Assembly: GCF_014205155.1 (NCBI RefSeq)
Contig: NZ_JACHMX010000001.1
Span: forward strand, 4,650,001-4,714,000
Direction: 5' to 3'
Source: Amycolatopsis umgeniensis
Lineage (GTDB): Bacteria > Actinomycetota > Actinomycetes > Mycobacteriales > Pseudonocardiaceae
DNA length: 64,000 nucleotides
In this document: piece after piece, positions 1-7,883 of the stretch
How positions within the stretch are numbered: position 1 is the first letter of the stretch
Layout: every line of letters starts with the position of its first letter
Notes under the pieces: model-generated
Seen by the model: the letters and a program-made list of their open reading frames with translations, nothing else
The model's database searches: none
Told to the model about the DNA's origin: nothing
Position numbers and translations under genes: made by a program

Positions 1-28
1 CACCGAAGAAGCGCGAACGACAAGGCCG

Positions 29-1606
29 GTGCCGTGGCGCGCCCTGCTGCGACCCAGGTTCTTCGGTGGAGCCCTGCTCGGCGCCGCCGCTTTGCTCGCC
101 GGGGTCGCGCTGACCGCGCTCTCGGGCTGGCTCATCGCCAAGGCGTCGCAACAGCCGCCGATCCTGACCTTGACGGTGATGATCGTCGGAGTGCGGACGT
201 TCGGTCTCGGCCGCGCCGGGCTGCGGTATCTCGAGCGGCTGGTCACGCACGACGCCGCGTTCCGGATCGCCGGGAGCCTGCGGGTCCGGCTGTGGGAGTC
301 GCTGGTGCGGCTCGGACCGGCACGCGCGCTCCGGGCCGGTGAGGAGCAGCGGCGGCTGGTCGGCGACACCGACACCGTGCGCGATCTGCTTCCCCGGGTG
401 CTCACGCCGCTGGTCGTGGTCGCGCTGGTGGCCGCGGGCGCCGTCGCGGTCCAGGCCGCCGTCCTGCCCGAAGCCGGGCTCGCGCTGGCCGCGGCCGTCG
501 TGGTGAGCGCGTTCGCGCCGCTGCTCGCGCTCCGGGCGGAACGGCGCGCGACCAGCGCGCTGGCCGCTGGACGGCGTTCGGTGTCGGCGCAGGTGCTGAG
601 CCTGTTCGAAGCCGCCGCCGAGCTGATCGCGTACGGGGTCGACAAAGAGCGACGTCGCCGAATCGCCAAGATCGACGCCGAGCTGACCGCCGAAGCGCGG
701 CGACAGGCTTTCGGCGCCGGCGCGGCCGACGCCCTGATCATCCTGGCGACGGGTGCCGCCACCGTCGTGAGCACCGGGTTCGCCGTGAGCGCCGTCGCCG
801 CCGGCGCGCTGAACCCGGTTCTCGCCCCGGTGGTCGCCCTGGTGCCGCTCGCGCTGGCGGAGGTGCTCTCCCTTCTTCCGCAGGCCGCGCAGCACTGGGA
901 CACCCTTCGCCAGGCCCGTCTGCGCCTCGCCGCGTGCGGTGAGAGGGAATCTCGAGACGTGAAACCCTCTTCCGGCACCGGCGGGGTGCGGATCCGGAAC
1001 GCGGACCTCGGCTGGCCCGGTACGGCGCACCCGGTTCTCACCGGTGTCGACCTGGACATCGAGCCCGGTACGCACGTCGCCGTCATCGGCCCGAGCGGCG
1101 CCGGGAAGTCGACGCTCGTGGCGGCCCTGCTCGGTTTCCTCGAGCCGGGCAAGGGTGACGTCGACGCTCCCGAGAACGTCGCCTGGGCGCCGCAAGAACC
1201 GATGCTCGTCTCGACCACCGTCGCCGAGAACCTGCGCCTGGCCAAGCCGACGGCGTCCGAGGCCGACCTGCGAAAAGCCTTGTACCAAGCCGTTCTCGAA
1301 GACGTCGAGCTCACCACGATGCTGGACAGCGCGGGCGCCGGGCTGTCGGGCGGGCAGGCGCAGCGGCTCGCGCTCGCGCGCGCCATGCTCGGCGCCGCGC
1401 GAGCCGATCTCGTCCTCCTCGACGAGCCCACCGCGCACCTCGACGAACCGACCGCCCGCACCGTCCGCGAACGGCTCGGCGAGGCGCTCGCCGGGAAGAC
1501 CGTCGTCCACGTCACGCACAACGCCGCCGAGGCGGACGGCGCCGACGTGATCCTGGAGGTACGAGAGGGCCGCGTCACAACGCGCGTACTGGCCGGAGCG
1601 GACTAA
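29..1606 (+). CDS. cydC: CydC-type thiol/heme ABC exporter subunit (5' end uncertain)
   Basis: Membrane-spanning ABC half-transporter of the CydDC type, which exports reductants (cysteine/glutathione) and is needed to assemble cytochrome bd. The N-terminal ~300 residues are a transmembrane domain with several hydrophobic helices. The ATPase follows, with Walker A GPSGAGKS near residue 354, signature LSGGQAQR near 438 and Walker B LVLLDEP near 460. GTG at 29 is the first start visible, but the frame stays open to the window edge. The true start could be upstream, or the protein could be the C-terminal half of a fused CydDC as in Streptomyces. The stop overlaps the start of the next gene (TAATG), so the sensor kinase is translationally coupled. 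Confidence 0.85.
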   Translation: MPWRALLRPRFFGGALLGAAALLAGVALTALSGWLIAKASQQPPILTLTVMIVGVRTFGLGRAGLRYLERLVTHDAAFRIAGSLRVRLWESLVRLGPARALRAGEEQRRLVGDTDTVRDLLPRVLTPLVVVALVAAGAVAVQAAVLPEAGLALAAAVVVSAFAPLLALRAERRATSALAAGRRSVSAQVLSLFEAAAELIAYGVDKERRRRIAKIDAELTAEARRQAFGAGAADALIILATGAATVVSTGFAVSAVAAGALNPVLAPVVALVPLALAEVLSLLPQAAQHWDTLRQARLRLAACGERESRDVKPSSGTGGVRIRNADLGWPGTAHPVLTGVDLDIEPGTHVAVIGPSGAGKSTLVAALLGFLEPGKGDVDAPENVAWAPQEPMLVSTTVAENLRLAKPTASEADLRKALYQAVLEDVELTTMLDSAGAGLSGGQAQRLALARAMLGAARADLVLLDEPTAHLDEPTARTVRERLGEALAGKTVVHVTHNAAEADGADVILEVREGRVTTRVLAGAD

Positions 1607-2766
1607 TGTCGATAGCGCTCATGGATCCCACGCTTGCCGCGCGCGCCTTGTCCGCCGCCACCGAGATCACCGGCACCGCCCTGTCCGGCGACGATCCGGG
1701 TGACGTGCTGGAGACCGTGGTCGCCCGCGCCGTCGAACTGGCCGAGGCCGACCTCGGTCTCGTCATGGTGCGCGCGGACGACGGCCAGGTCGTCGTCGAG
1801 GCGGTGCACGGAGCCAGTACGAAAGGCCTTCGGGGGCTGGCGTTCGCCGCCGATTCCGCCGCCGGACAGGTCGCCCGCGGCGGTGAACCGGTCGTCAGCG
1901 AGGACTTCACCGTCGATCCCCGCACGGCGCCGTTCGTGCCACCGGAACTGCAGGACTTCGGCCCGTTCGCGGCGTCGGCGTTCGGCGCGGGCGGACGCGT
2001 CCTCGGCGCGCTCACCGTGTACCGCCGCCATGGTGGGGCCCCGTTCTCCGCCAGCACCGTCGAGGTGCTCACCGCCTTCGCGGCGCAGGCGGGCGTGGTG
2101 CTCGCGCTGGCGGAAGGGGCCAACGCCCGGCACCGCGTGACGCTTTACCAAGAGCGCGAACGCATCGCGCGCGAACTGCACGACGTCATCGTGCAGCGTC
2201 TCTACGGCGCGGGTATGCAACTCGACCGCGTCCGCAAGAACATGCGGAAGCGGTTCGCGCAGGCCGACGGCGTGCGGCTGTCCGAAGCGATCGACCAGCT
2301 CGATCAGACCATCGAAGAGATCCGCGGCACCGTGCGCGCGCTGCGCAGTCCGGAGCCCGCGAACGAGACGGTCACCGCCACCGACCTCGCCGAGTCCGCG
2401 CGCGGCGAGGTCCGCATCGCGGGCGAACTCCTCGGATACCCGCCGACCCTCGAACTGTCGGGAGAACTGGCCGACATCCCCGCCGAACAGGCGGACCACA
2501 TCCGCGCCGCCCTTCGCGAAGCACTGTCCAATGTGGTCAGGCATTCCGGGGCGAGCGAGACCCGCGTGACGCTCAGCCGTGATGCGGAAGGCGTCAAACT
2601 TCGCGTGCGGGACAACGGATCCGGGGTTCCGCAGGGGGTCGCCAAACGCGGTCTCCGTCATCTCGACGAACGCGCGACGACGTCCGGTGGGCGCTTCTCG
2701 ATCAATTCTTCGCCGAGTTTGGGGACTTTGGTCGCTTTCGACGTTCCGCTCGATCAAACCGTGTGA
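1606..2766 (+). CDS. DevS-like GAF sensor histidine kinase
   Basis: Cytoplasmic sensor kinase of 386 residues with no membrane segment. A single GAF domain spans about residues 30-170. It is followed by a HisKA_3 dimerisation helix with H-box ERERIARELHD (phospho-His near 190) and a HATPase_c domain (N-box EALSNVVRHSG, G-box DNGSGVP, GLRHLDER). The H-box resembles that of DevS/DosT, which sense oxygen, NO or redox state through GAF-bound haem, but no haem ligand can be assigned here. Its start overlaps the stop of cydC by one base, linking the sensor to bd-oxidase assembly. The likely partner is the LuxR-type regulator at 6080-6706. Ligand and partner are inferences. Confidence 0.87.
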   Translation: MSIALMDPTLAARALSAATEITGTALSGDDPGDVLETVVARAVELAEADLGLVMVRADDGQVVVEAVHGASTKGLRGLAFAADSAAGQVARGGEPVVSEDFTVDPRTAPFVPPELQDFGPFAASAFGAGGRVLGALTVYRRHGGAPFSASTVEVLTAFAAQAGVVLALAEGANARHRVTLYQERERIARELHDVIVQRLYGAGMQLDRVRKNMRKRFAQADGVRLSEAIDQLDQTIEEIRGTVRALRSPEPANETVTATDLAESARGEVRIAGELLGYPPTLELSGELADIPAEQADHIRAALREALSNVVRHSGASETRVTLSRDAEGVKLRVRDNGSGVPQGVAKRGLRHLDERATTSGGRFSINSSPSLGTLVAFDVPLDQTV

Positions 2767-2899
2767 AATTAACGGCCTTCGCCGCCCGATAGAGCGACGA
2801 TTCGCGTATTCCGATTAATCCGTAACGACCGGCGCCGGTGCGCGATTGTAAGGGCATCGAACGCGCTCGGAGCGCGAATTCCCAGTGAAAGGACTCCTC

Positions 2900-3520
2900 A
2901 TGTCCTCGGTTCGTCGCGCCCTCGGCACGGCTGTGATCCTGGCCGGGTTCTCCTTGTTCGGCCCCGCTTCCGTCGCGTTCGCGCTGGCCGAGGCACCCGC
3001 GGTCGCCGACCTGAATTGCAAGCGTGACTTCAAGTACCAGGAAGACGCACAGGCAGTGCTCGACCAAGACCGGTCTGATCCGCACAATCTGGATGACGAC
3101 GACGACGGAATCGCGTGCGAAACGCTGCCGAAGCGCGGAACGGCGCCGACCAAAACGATCAAGCCCGGTCTCCCACCGGTCGTCACGGAAACGAAACCCG
3201 CGCAATTCGACGACAAGGACTGCGCCGATTTCCCCTCGCAGGCCGCGGCACAGGCCGAGCTCAAGAAGAACCCGCGTGACCCGCACAAGCTCGACGGCGA
3301 CCACGACGGGTACGCCTGCGAATCCCGCTTCGGCGAGCCCAAGAAATCCGGGCAGGTGAAGGTCAAGCCCGTCGGCGGTGTCGCGACCGGCGGCGGGGAG
3401 ACCGCCGAACCCAACGGTGGTCTCCTGGAGATCGGCGCGGTCGCGCTGACCGGAGCGGCCCTGCTGACCGCGACGGCGGCGGGCGCGTCCCTCGTTCTCC
3501 GGCGGCGTGCCGACCGATGA
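2900..3520 (+). CDS. Secreted double-Excalibur protein, likely sortase substrate
   Basis: Exported 206-residue protein. An N-terminal signal peptide (basic MSSVRR, then a hydrophobic stretch ending near SVAFA) precedes two Excalibur calcium-binding modules, each with spaced Cys residues and a DxDxDG-type loop: DDDDDGIACE near 65-75 and DGDHDGYACE near 140. The C-terminus has the layout of a cell-wall sorting signal: PVGGVATGGG, a hydrophobic helix and a basic RRRADR tail, but no canonical LPxTG. ATG at 2900 is chosen over GTG 2885 because AAAGGA lies about 8 bases upstream of it. The sortase gene overlaps the stop by 4 bases, which supports a substrate-enzyme pair. Confidence 0.85.
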   Translation: MSSVRRALGTAVILAGFSLFGPASVAFALAEAPAVADLNCKRDFKYQEDAQAVLDQDRSDPHNLDDDDDGIACETLPKRGTAPTKTIKPGLPPVVTETKPAQFDDKDCADFPSQAAAQAELKKNPRDPHKLDGDHDGYACESRFGEPKKSGQVKVKPVGGVATGGGETAEPNGGLLEIGAVALTGAALLTATAAGASLVLRRRADR

Positions 3521-4149
3521 CGAAGGCTTCCTGGCGCCGATGGCCGTTTCCACTGGTCATCGGCACGCTCATCGGGGTGGCGCTCGCGGCCGTACTGACC
3601 GCTTGCGCCGTTCCACAGCCGGGCCAGATCACGTCTCCGGCGGCGCCGTCCACGGTGTCCGTGACGGCCCCTACGGCGACCGCGGCCCCTCCGCTCGGAC
3701 CCTCGAAACCGGTGACGCTCGAGATCCCGGCGATCGGGGTCCGCACCGGCGAGATCGTCGACCTCGGCCTGACCGGGGACGGCAGCCTGCAGGTGCCGTC
3801 CGACGCGATCACCACCGGCTGGTTCACCGGCGGTCCGGCACCCGGCGAGCTCGGGCCCGCCGTGCTCGCCGGACACGTCGACTACAAGAAGGTCCCCGGA
3901 ATCTTCGTCCGGCTCAAGGAGCTGAAGATCGGCGACGAAGCCGTCGTGCATCGCCAGGACGGGGTTGACGCGGTGTTCACCGTGTACGCCGTCGAGCGGC
4001 ACCCGAAGGCGTCCTTCCCCACGGAGAAGGTCTACGGCGACACGACCGGACCGGAACTGCGCCTGATCACCTGCGGCGGGGACTTCGACTCCTCGACCGG
4101 CAACTACCTCGACAACGTCGTCGCCTACGCGAAACTGACCCGCGCTTAG
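3517..4149 (+). CDS. Class F-like sortase
   Basis: Membrane-anchored transpeptidase of 210 residues. An N-terminal transmembrane or lipobox-like segment (LTAC near residue 30) and a Pro/Thr/Ala-rich linker precede a sortase beta-barrel. The expected catalytic His lies in LAGHVDY (near 118) and the Cys in LITCGG (near 184). The usual downstream Arg is not obvious; the corresponding strand reads NYLDNVVAYA and ends KLTR. The start overlaps the stop of the Excalibur gene (ATGA), so the two are co-translated. By family it should cleave a sorting motif in its neighbour and attach it to the cell wall; that this is the substrate is inferred from the overlap. Confidence 0.85.
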   Translation: MTKASWRRWPFPLVIGTLIGVALAAVLTACAVPQPGQITSPAAPSTVSVTAPTATAAPPLGPSKPVTLEIPAIGVRTGEIVDLGLTGDGSLQVPSDAITTGWFTGGPAPGELGPAVLAGHVDYKKVPGIFVRLKELKIGDEAVVHRQDGVDAVFTVYAVERHPKASFPTEKVYGDTTGPELRLITCGGDFDSSTGNYLDNVVAYAKLTRA

Positions 4150-4158
4150 ATTCGGGGG

Positions 4159-4767
4159 ATGCGCACGGTTCACGTCGTCACCCATCCGGAATCCACCCAC
4201 CACGTCGATCGCCTGGTCGGCGGCTGGTTCGACGCCGAACTCACCCCCGGCGGCGAACGCGCGGCCGTCGCCATCGCGGAGTCGCTGCGCGCGAAGGTGC
4301 CGGAAGACGTGGAGATCTACGCCTCCGACCTGCGCCGCACCGCGCGGACGGCGGAACTGATCGGCGAGCGGCTCGGCGTGACACCGGTCCTGGACCGGCG
4401 GCTGCGCGAGAAGTCGTACGGGGAGGCCGGGGGCAGACCGCAAGAGTGGCTGGACCGCCGGTTCGTCCCGCCACCGGCGACCGGCGAACGGCTGGGGCAC
4501 GACGAGGGGATCCCCGGCGCGGAAACCAAGGGTGCGATGGCCGCGCGGGTCTACGCGGCGATGGACTCGATCCTGGAGAGCCCCCGCGAGCACCAGATCA
4601 TCGTGACGCACGGCGGCGCGCTCACCTTCGTCATCGCCGCGTGGATCCGGATGCCGCTCGAGTCGGCCGGGTACGTCGACTTCCGCGGTGCGCCCGGCAG
4701 CGTCACGGTGCTTCGTGAGGACGACTACTTTCACAACCGGCAGGTCGTGACTCTCGCCGGGAAATGA
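4159..4767 (+). CDS. Histidine phosphatase family protein
   Basis: Cytosolic histidine-acid phosphatase/phosphoglycerate mutase-fold protein of 202 residues. The phospho-accepting His is in VVTHPEST, a variant of the usual RHG signature with Thr in place of Arg. The second catalytic His is in IVTHGGAL near residue 150, and the [11 protein letters not shown] helix carries the conserved Arg. The substrate is unknown. The altered RHG motif argues against a true glycolytic mutase. A GGGGG run just before ATG 4159 could serve as ribosome binding site. It lies 10 bases after the sortase stop, so it is probably cotranscribed. Confidence 0.8.
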   Translation: MRTVHVVTHPESTHHVDRLVGGWFDAELTPGGERAAVAIAESLRAKVPEDVEIYASDLRRTARTAELIGERLGVTPVLDRRLREKSYGEAGGRPQEWLDRRFVPPPATGERLGHDEGIPGAETKGAMAARVYAAMDSILESPREHQIIVTHGGALTFVIAAWIRMPLESAGYVDFRGAPGSVTVLREDDYFHNRQVVTLAGK

Positions 4768-4809
4768 CAGGATCTCCCCGGAAAGCCGACGAAGACGTGG
4801 GGAGATGAC

Positions 4810-6075
4810 ATGCCGAGGTTCCTGCGAGCCGTGGCCCTTGCCGCCGCCGTGGCGGTCGTTCCGGTGGCCTTGCCGGGCGCGGCCGCCGCCTCGACCGAGT
4901 CGCGTTGTCCGCAGCTGCGGCTCGCCGACCACTGGTACGGCGACAACGCGGCGAAGATCCAGAAGGTCATCGACGAACGCGGCCGCTGCGGCGGGACGCA
5001 CGGCGAGCGGCCGGTGGCGGTGTTCGACTGGGACAACACGGTCATCAAGAACGACATCTCCGACCAGACCGTCTTCTGGATGATCCGGCACGACAAGGTC
5101 CTGCAGCCGAGGAACAAGGACTGGCGCACGACCAGCCGGTTCATGACCGCCGCCGGGGCGGCCGCGCTCGGCAAGGCGTGCGGCACCGCGACCCCGGCCG
5201 GTAAACCACTGCCGACCAGCAAGAACGTCGCCTGCGCCGACGAGCTTCTTTCGGTGCGGAAGAACGCGAAGACGAGCACCGGCGAAGAGGTCTTCGCCGG
5301 GAACAACCGGCGCTACATGGAGGCGGCCTACGCCTGGGTCGCGCAGATCAACGCGGGCTACCGGCCCGACGAGGTCCGCGCGATCGCCCGTCAGGCCAGG
5401 GCGGCGGCGCTGCTGGCGCCGGTCGGAGCGACCCAGAAGGTCGGTTCGAGCACCCAGGTCGCGTGGATCCGGTACTACCCGGAGATCAAGGACCTGGTCA
5501 CGACGCTGAACAAGGCCGGCTTCTCGACGTGGGTCGTTTCGGCCTCACCGAAGGAGTTCGCGGACGTCTGGGGTTCGGCGATCGGCATCCCGCCGAGCCG
5601 CACGCTGGGGATCTACTCGCAGACCACGAACGGCCGGATCAACGGGCACCTCGAAGGCTGCGGCGGGCACGCCGACGGCGCCGACGAGATCATGACCTAC
5701 ATCGACGGCAAGCGCTGCTACATCAACGAGCGGATCCTCGGGATCCGCGGCGCGAAGGCGATGGAAGCGGCACCGGCGGCCAAGCGGCAGGCGCTCGCGG
5801 GCGGTGACGCGACCACCGACGTCACGATGCTGCGCGACGCCACCGGAGTCCGCGTGACGCTCAACCGAAACAAGGACGAGCTGATGTGCCGCGCTTACGA
5901 CAACGCGGACGGGAAGTGGGCGGTGAACCCGATGTTCATCGAGCCCTTCCCCGCGCTGAACCGCGCCTACCCGTGCTCGACGACGGCGTACGAGAACGCC
6001 GACGGCACGCACGGCCCGGTGCTGCGCGACGACGGCACGATCATCCCGGACCAGCGCGACACCGTGCACCCTTGA
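4810..6075 (+). CDS. Secreted HAD-superfamily phosphatase
   Basis: Exported 421-residue protein with a signal peptide (MPRFLRAVALAAAVAVV... ending near AAAAS). The mature part is a haloacid dehalogenase-fold hydrolase: motif I DWDNTVIK with nucleophile Asp, motif II VSASP, and an acidic motif III in GGDATTDVTM. It has many Cys residues, as expected outside the cell. It probably removes phosphate from an extracellular ester; the substrate is not evident. GGAGA just before ATG 4810 is the likely ribosome binding site. The gene converges on the response regulator with 4 bases between the two stops and no hairpin. Confidence 0.8.
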   Translation: MPRFLRAVALAAAVAVVPVALPGAAAASTESRCPQLRLADHWYGDNAAKIQKVIDERGRCGGTHGERPVAVFDWDNTVIKNDISDQTVFWMIRHDKVLQPRNKDWRTTSRFMTAAGAAALGKACGTATPAGKPLPTSKNVACADELLSVRKNAKTSTGEEVFAGNNRRYMEAAYAWVAQINAGYRPDEVRAIARQARAAALLAPVGATQKVGSSTQVAWIRYYPEIKDLVTTLNKAGFSTWVVSASPKEFADVWGSAIGIPPSRTLGIYSQTTNGRINGHLEGCGGHADGADEIMTYIDGKRCYINERILGIRGAKAMEAAPAAKRQALAGGDATTDVTMLRDATGVRVTLNRNKDELMCRAYDNADGKWAVNPMFIEPFPALNRAYPCSTTAYENADGTHGPVLRDDGTIIPDQRDTVHP

Positions 6076-6079
6076 GGCA

Positions 6080-6706
6080 CTAGCGGTCGCGGCGTGCGAT
6101 CCACGCCGCGGCCTGGGTGCGCCGCTGCATGCCCAGCTTCGCGAGGACGGACGTCACGTAGTTCTTCACCGTCTTCTCGGCGAGGAACAGGCGTTCCGCG
6201 ATCTCGCGGTTGGACATGCCCTGCCCGATCAGGTCCAGCACCTCGCGCTCGCGTTCGGTGAGGGAGCCGAGTTCGTCCTCGGGCGGATGCCGCAGCTTGT
6301 CCAGCACCCGCGCCGTCGACAGCGGATCGAGCAGCGACCGGCCCGCCGCGACCTCGCGGACCGCGTTGACGACGTCCTGACCGCGGACCTGTTTCAGCAG
6401 GTACCCGGCGGCGCCCGCCATGATCGCGCCGACCATGGCCTCCTCGTCGTCGAACGCGGTCAGCATCAGGCACTGCGGCGGATTCGCCTTCGAGCGCAGT
6501 TCACGGCAGAGCGCGATGCCGTCGCCGTCCCCGAGCCGCACGTCGACCACCGCGACGTCCGGCTCGACGTGCATCGCCACGGCCAGGGCCTCGTCGACCC
6601 CGCTCGCCTCGGCGACGACCTCGATGTCGGGCTCGTCGGAGAGGAGGTCACGCAGGCCGCGCCTCACCACCTCGTGGTCGTCGATGAGCAGCACCTGGAT
6701 CGGCAT
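6080..6706 (-). CDS. DevR/NarL-family response regulator
   Basis: DNA-binding response regulator of 208 residues. The receiver domain has the acidic pocket IDDHE, phospho-acceptor Asp55 in VVDVRLGDG and the conserved Lys in YLLKQV. The C-terminal LuxR-type helix-turn-helix (about 147-205) reads LTEREREVL...GMSNREIAERLF...EKTVKNYV, typical of DevR/DosR. No kinase is adjacent; the nearest is the DevS-like protein at 1606-2766, the probable partner. In mycobacteria DevR/DosR controls hypoxia genes; a similar role here, perhaps including cydDC, is inference. Confidence 0.9.
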   Translation of the reverse strand: MPIQVLLIDDHEVVRRGLRDLLSDEPDIEVVAEASGVDEALAVAMHVEPDVAVVDVRLGDGDGIALCRELRSKANPPQCLMLTAFDDEEAMVGAIMAGAAGYLLKQVRGQDVVNAVREVAAGRSLLDPLSTARVLDKLRHPPEDELGSLTEREREVLDLIGQGMSNREIAERLFLAEKTVKNYVTSVLAKLGMQRRTQAAAWIARRDR

Positions 6707-6715
6707 ACCCCCACG

Positions 6716-7858
6716 TTACTTCGTCGCCTTGGCGACCACCCGTTCCACCAGCGGAGACGGCAACCCGGCCCGCTCGGCCAGCCAGCACGCCCACTTCCGC
6801 AGCAGAGCCATCGCCACCGGGTCCCGCCAGTCGCCGATCACGTCCAGGTAGTAGCCGACCCGGCCGGGGGAAACGTCGAACCGGGTGTCCGGCACCAAAC
6901 CCTCCATCCATTCGCCCGCCAGGTCTTCCACGGCCTCGGGATCGGGTTCGCCGCCGTAGCGCTCGCTGTGCCACTCGATGAACAGACCGGCCATTTCGGC
7001 CGGGTCGGGGTCGTCGAAGAGCGATTGGTACGGCGGGAGCGGCAGGTTCCGCTTCTTCAGTGCCGTTTCGAGATCCTCGAACCGGCGTTGCGCGCGATGC
7101 CAGTTGTCGAGCGCGTCGCGTGACTCGAAGCCGATGATTTCGAAGTCGCAGCTGACCAGGCCGGTGAGCCGTTCGGTGTCGGTCACCGCCTTCGGCTCCG
7201 CGTCGCCCGCTTCGTCGCCGAGCTTCTTCCGCCACGCTTCGGTGGCTTGCTCGAGGTCGTCGTAGACGCGCCCGTCGGTCAGGACGGGGATCCCTGACAT
7301 GTCGACGTCGAACAGGTATACGCCGGGATAGGTGTACGCCGCGATCACCGCGAGGCGGGTGCCGTAGACGTCACGCATCTCCCAGACCTCGCCGGTCGCC
7401 TTGATGTTCGCGAGGGACCGCGGCCAGTCCGACAGACTCTCGCTCTCGGACTCGATACGGGCGATCGTGGACCGCAGCGTCGGCACCACGCCGGGAGCCG
7501 CGATCGCGAGCAGGCCGTGCAGCAGCCGCCACAGCGCCTCCGTCGGCCCGGCCTTCGCCGAGGCGGACACCTCGGCGACCAGAGCGGCGAAGAACAGGTC
7601 GAAGTAGAGGCCGCTGTTGGCGTCGTCGATGGCGCGCTTCAGCTCGGCCCCGAGCAGTTCGGCCGTGGTCTGCTCGAGGTCGCGAGCGGTGCGGCAGGCC
7701 ATCAGTCCGTCGACGCCGCCGAGAATGTTCTCGATCGCTTCCTCGAACCAGTCCGGCAAGGGCTCCGGTTCGGCGGTCAACGGCACCTTCGGCTTTGTCG
7801 CCTGCTTCTTGTTCTTCTTGGCCTTCTTCGGCTTCCGGCCACGGGAAACGGGGGACAT
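6716..7858 (-). CDS. Conserved protein of unknown function (MSPVSR family, short form)
   Basis: Unrecognised soluble protein of 380 residues. It begins MSPVSRGRKPKK followed by a lysine-rich tail, then mostly acidic helical sequence. The C-terminus contains LRKWACWLAERAGLP. The protein at 15894-17450 also begins MSPVSRARKK and has LLGWVTWAADRAGLP, so the two look like divergent paralogues. ATG at 7858 is chosen because the frame further upstream runs antisense into the carboxypeptidase gene and because MSPVSR matches the paralogue. TACGCT lies a few bases before this ATG, compatible with leaderless transcription. No enzymatic motif is visible. Confidence 0.65.
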   Translation of the reverse strand: MSPVSRGRKPKKAKKNKKQATKPKVPLTAEPEPLPDWFEEAIENILGGVDGLMACRTARDLEQTTAELLGAELKRAIDDANSGLYFDLFFAALVAEVSASAKAGPTEALWRLLHGLLAIAAPGVVPTLRSTIARIESESESLSDWPRSLANIKATGEVWEMRDVYGTRLAVIAAYTYPGVYLFDVDMSGIPVLTDGRVYDDLEQATEAWRKKLGDEAGDAEPKAVTDTERLTGLVSCDFEIIGFESRDALDNWHRAQRRFEDLETALKKRNLPLPPYQSLFDDPDPAEMAGLFIEWHSERYGGEPDPEAVEDLAGEWMEGLVPDTRFDVSPGRVGYYLDVIGDWRDPVAMALLRKWACWLAERAGLPSPLVERVVAKATK

Positions 7859-7883
7859 GGCCAGAAAGCGTAGACCGTCTTGG

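Noticed and set aside
2815..5091. Long open frame on the minus strand
   Set aside because: It lies opposite four genes with clear families (Excalibur, sortase, phosphatase, HAD). Its product is Arg/His-rich low-complexity sequence typical of an antisense frame in high-GC DNA.
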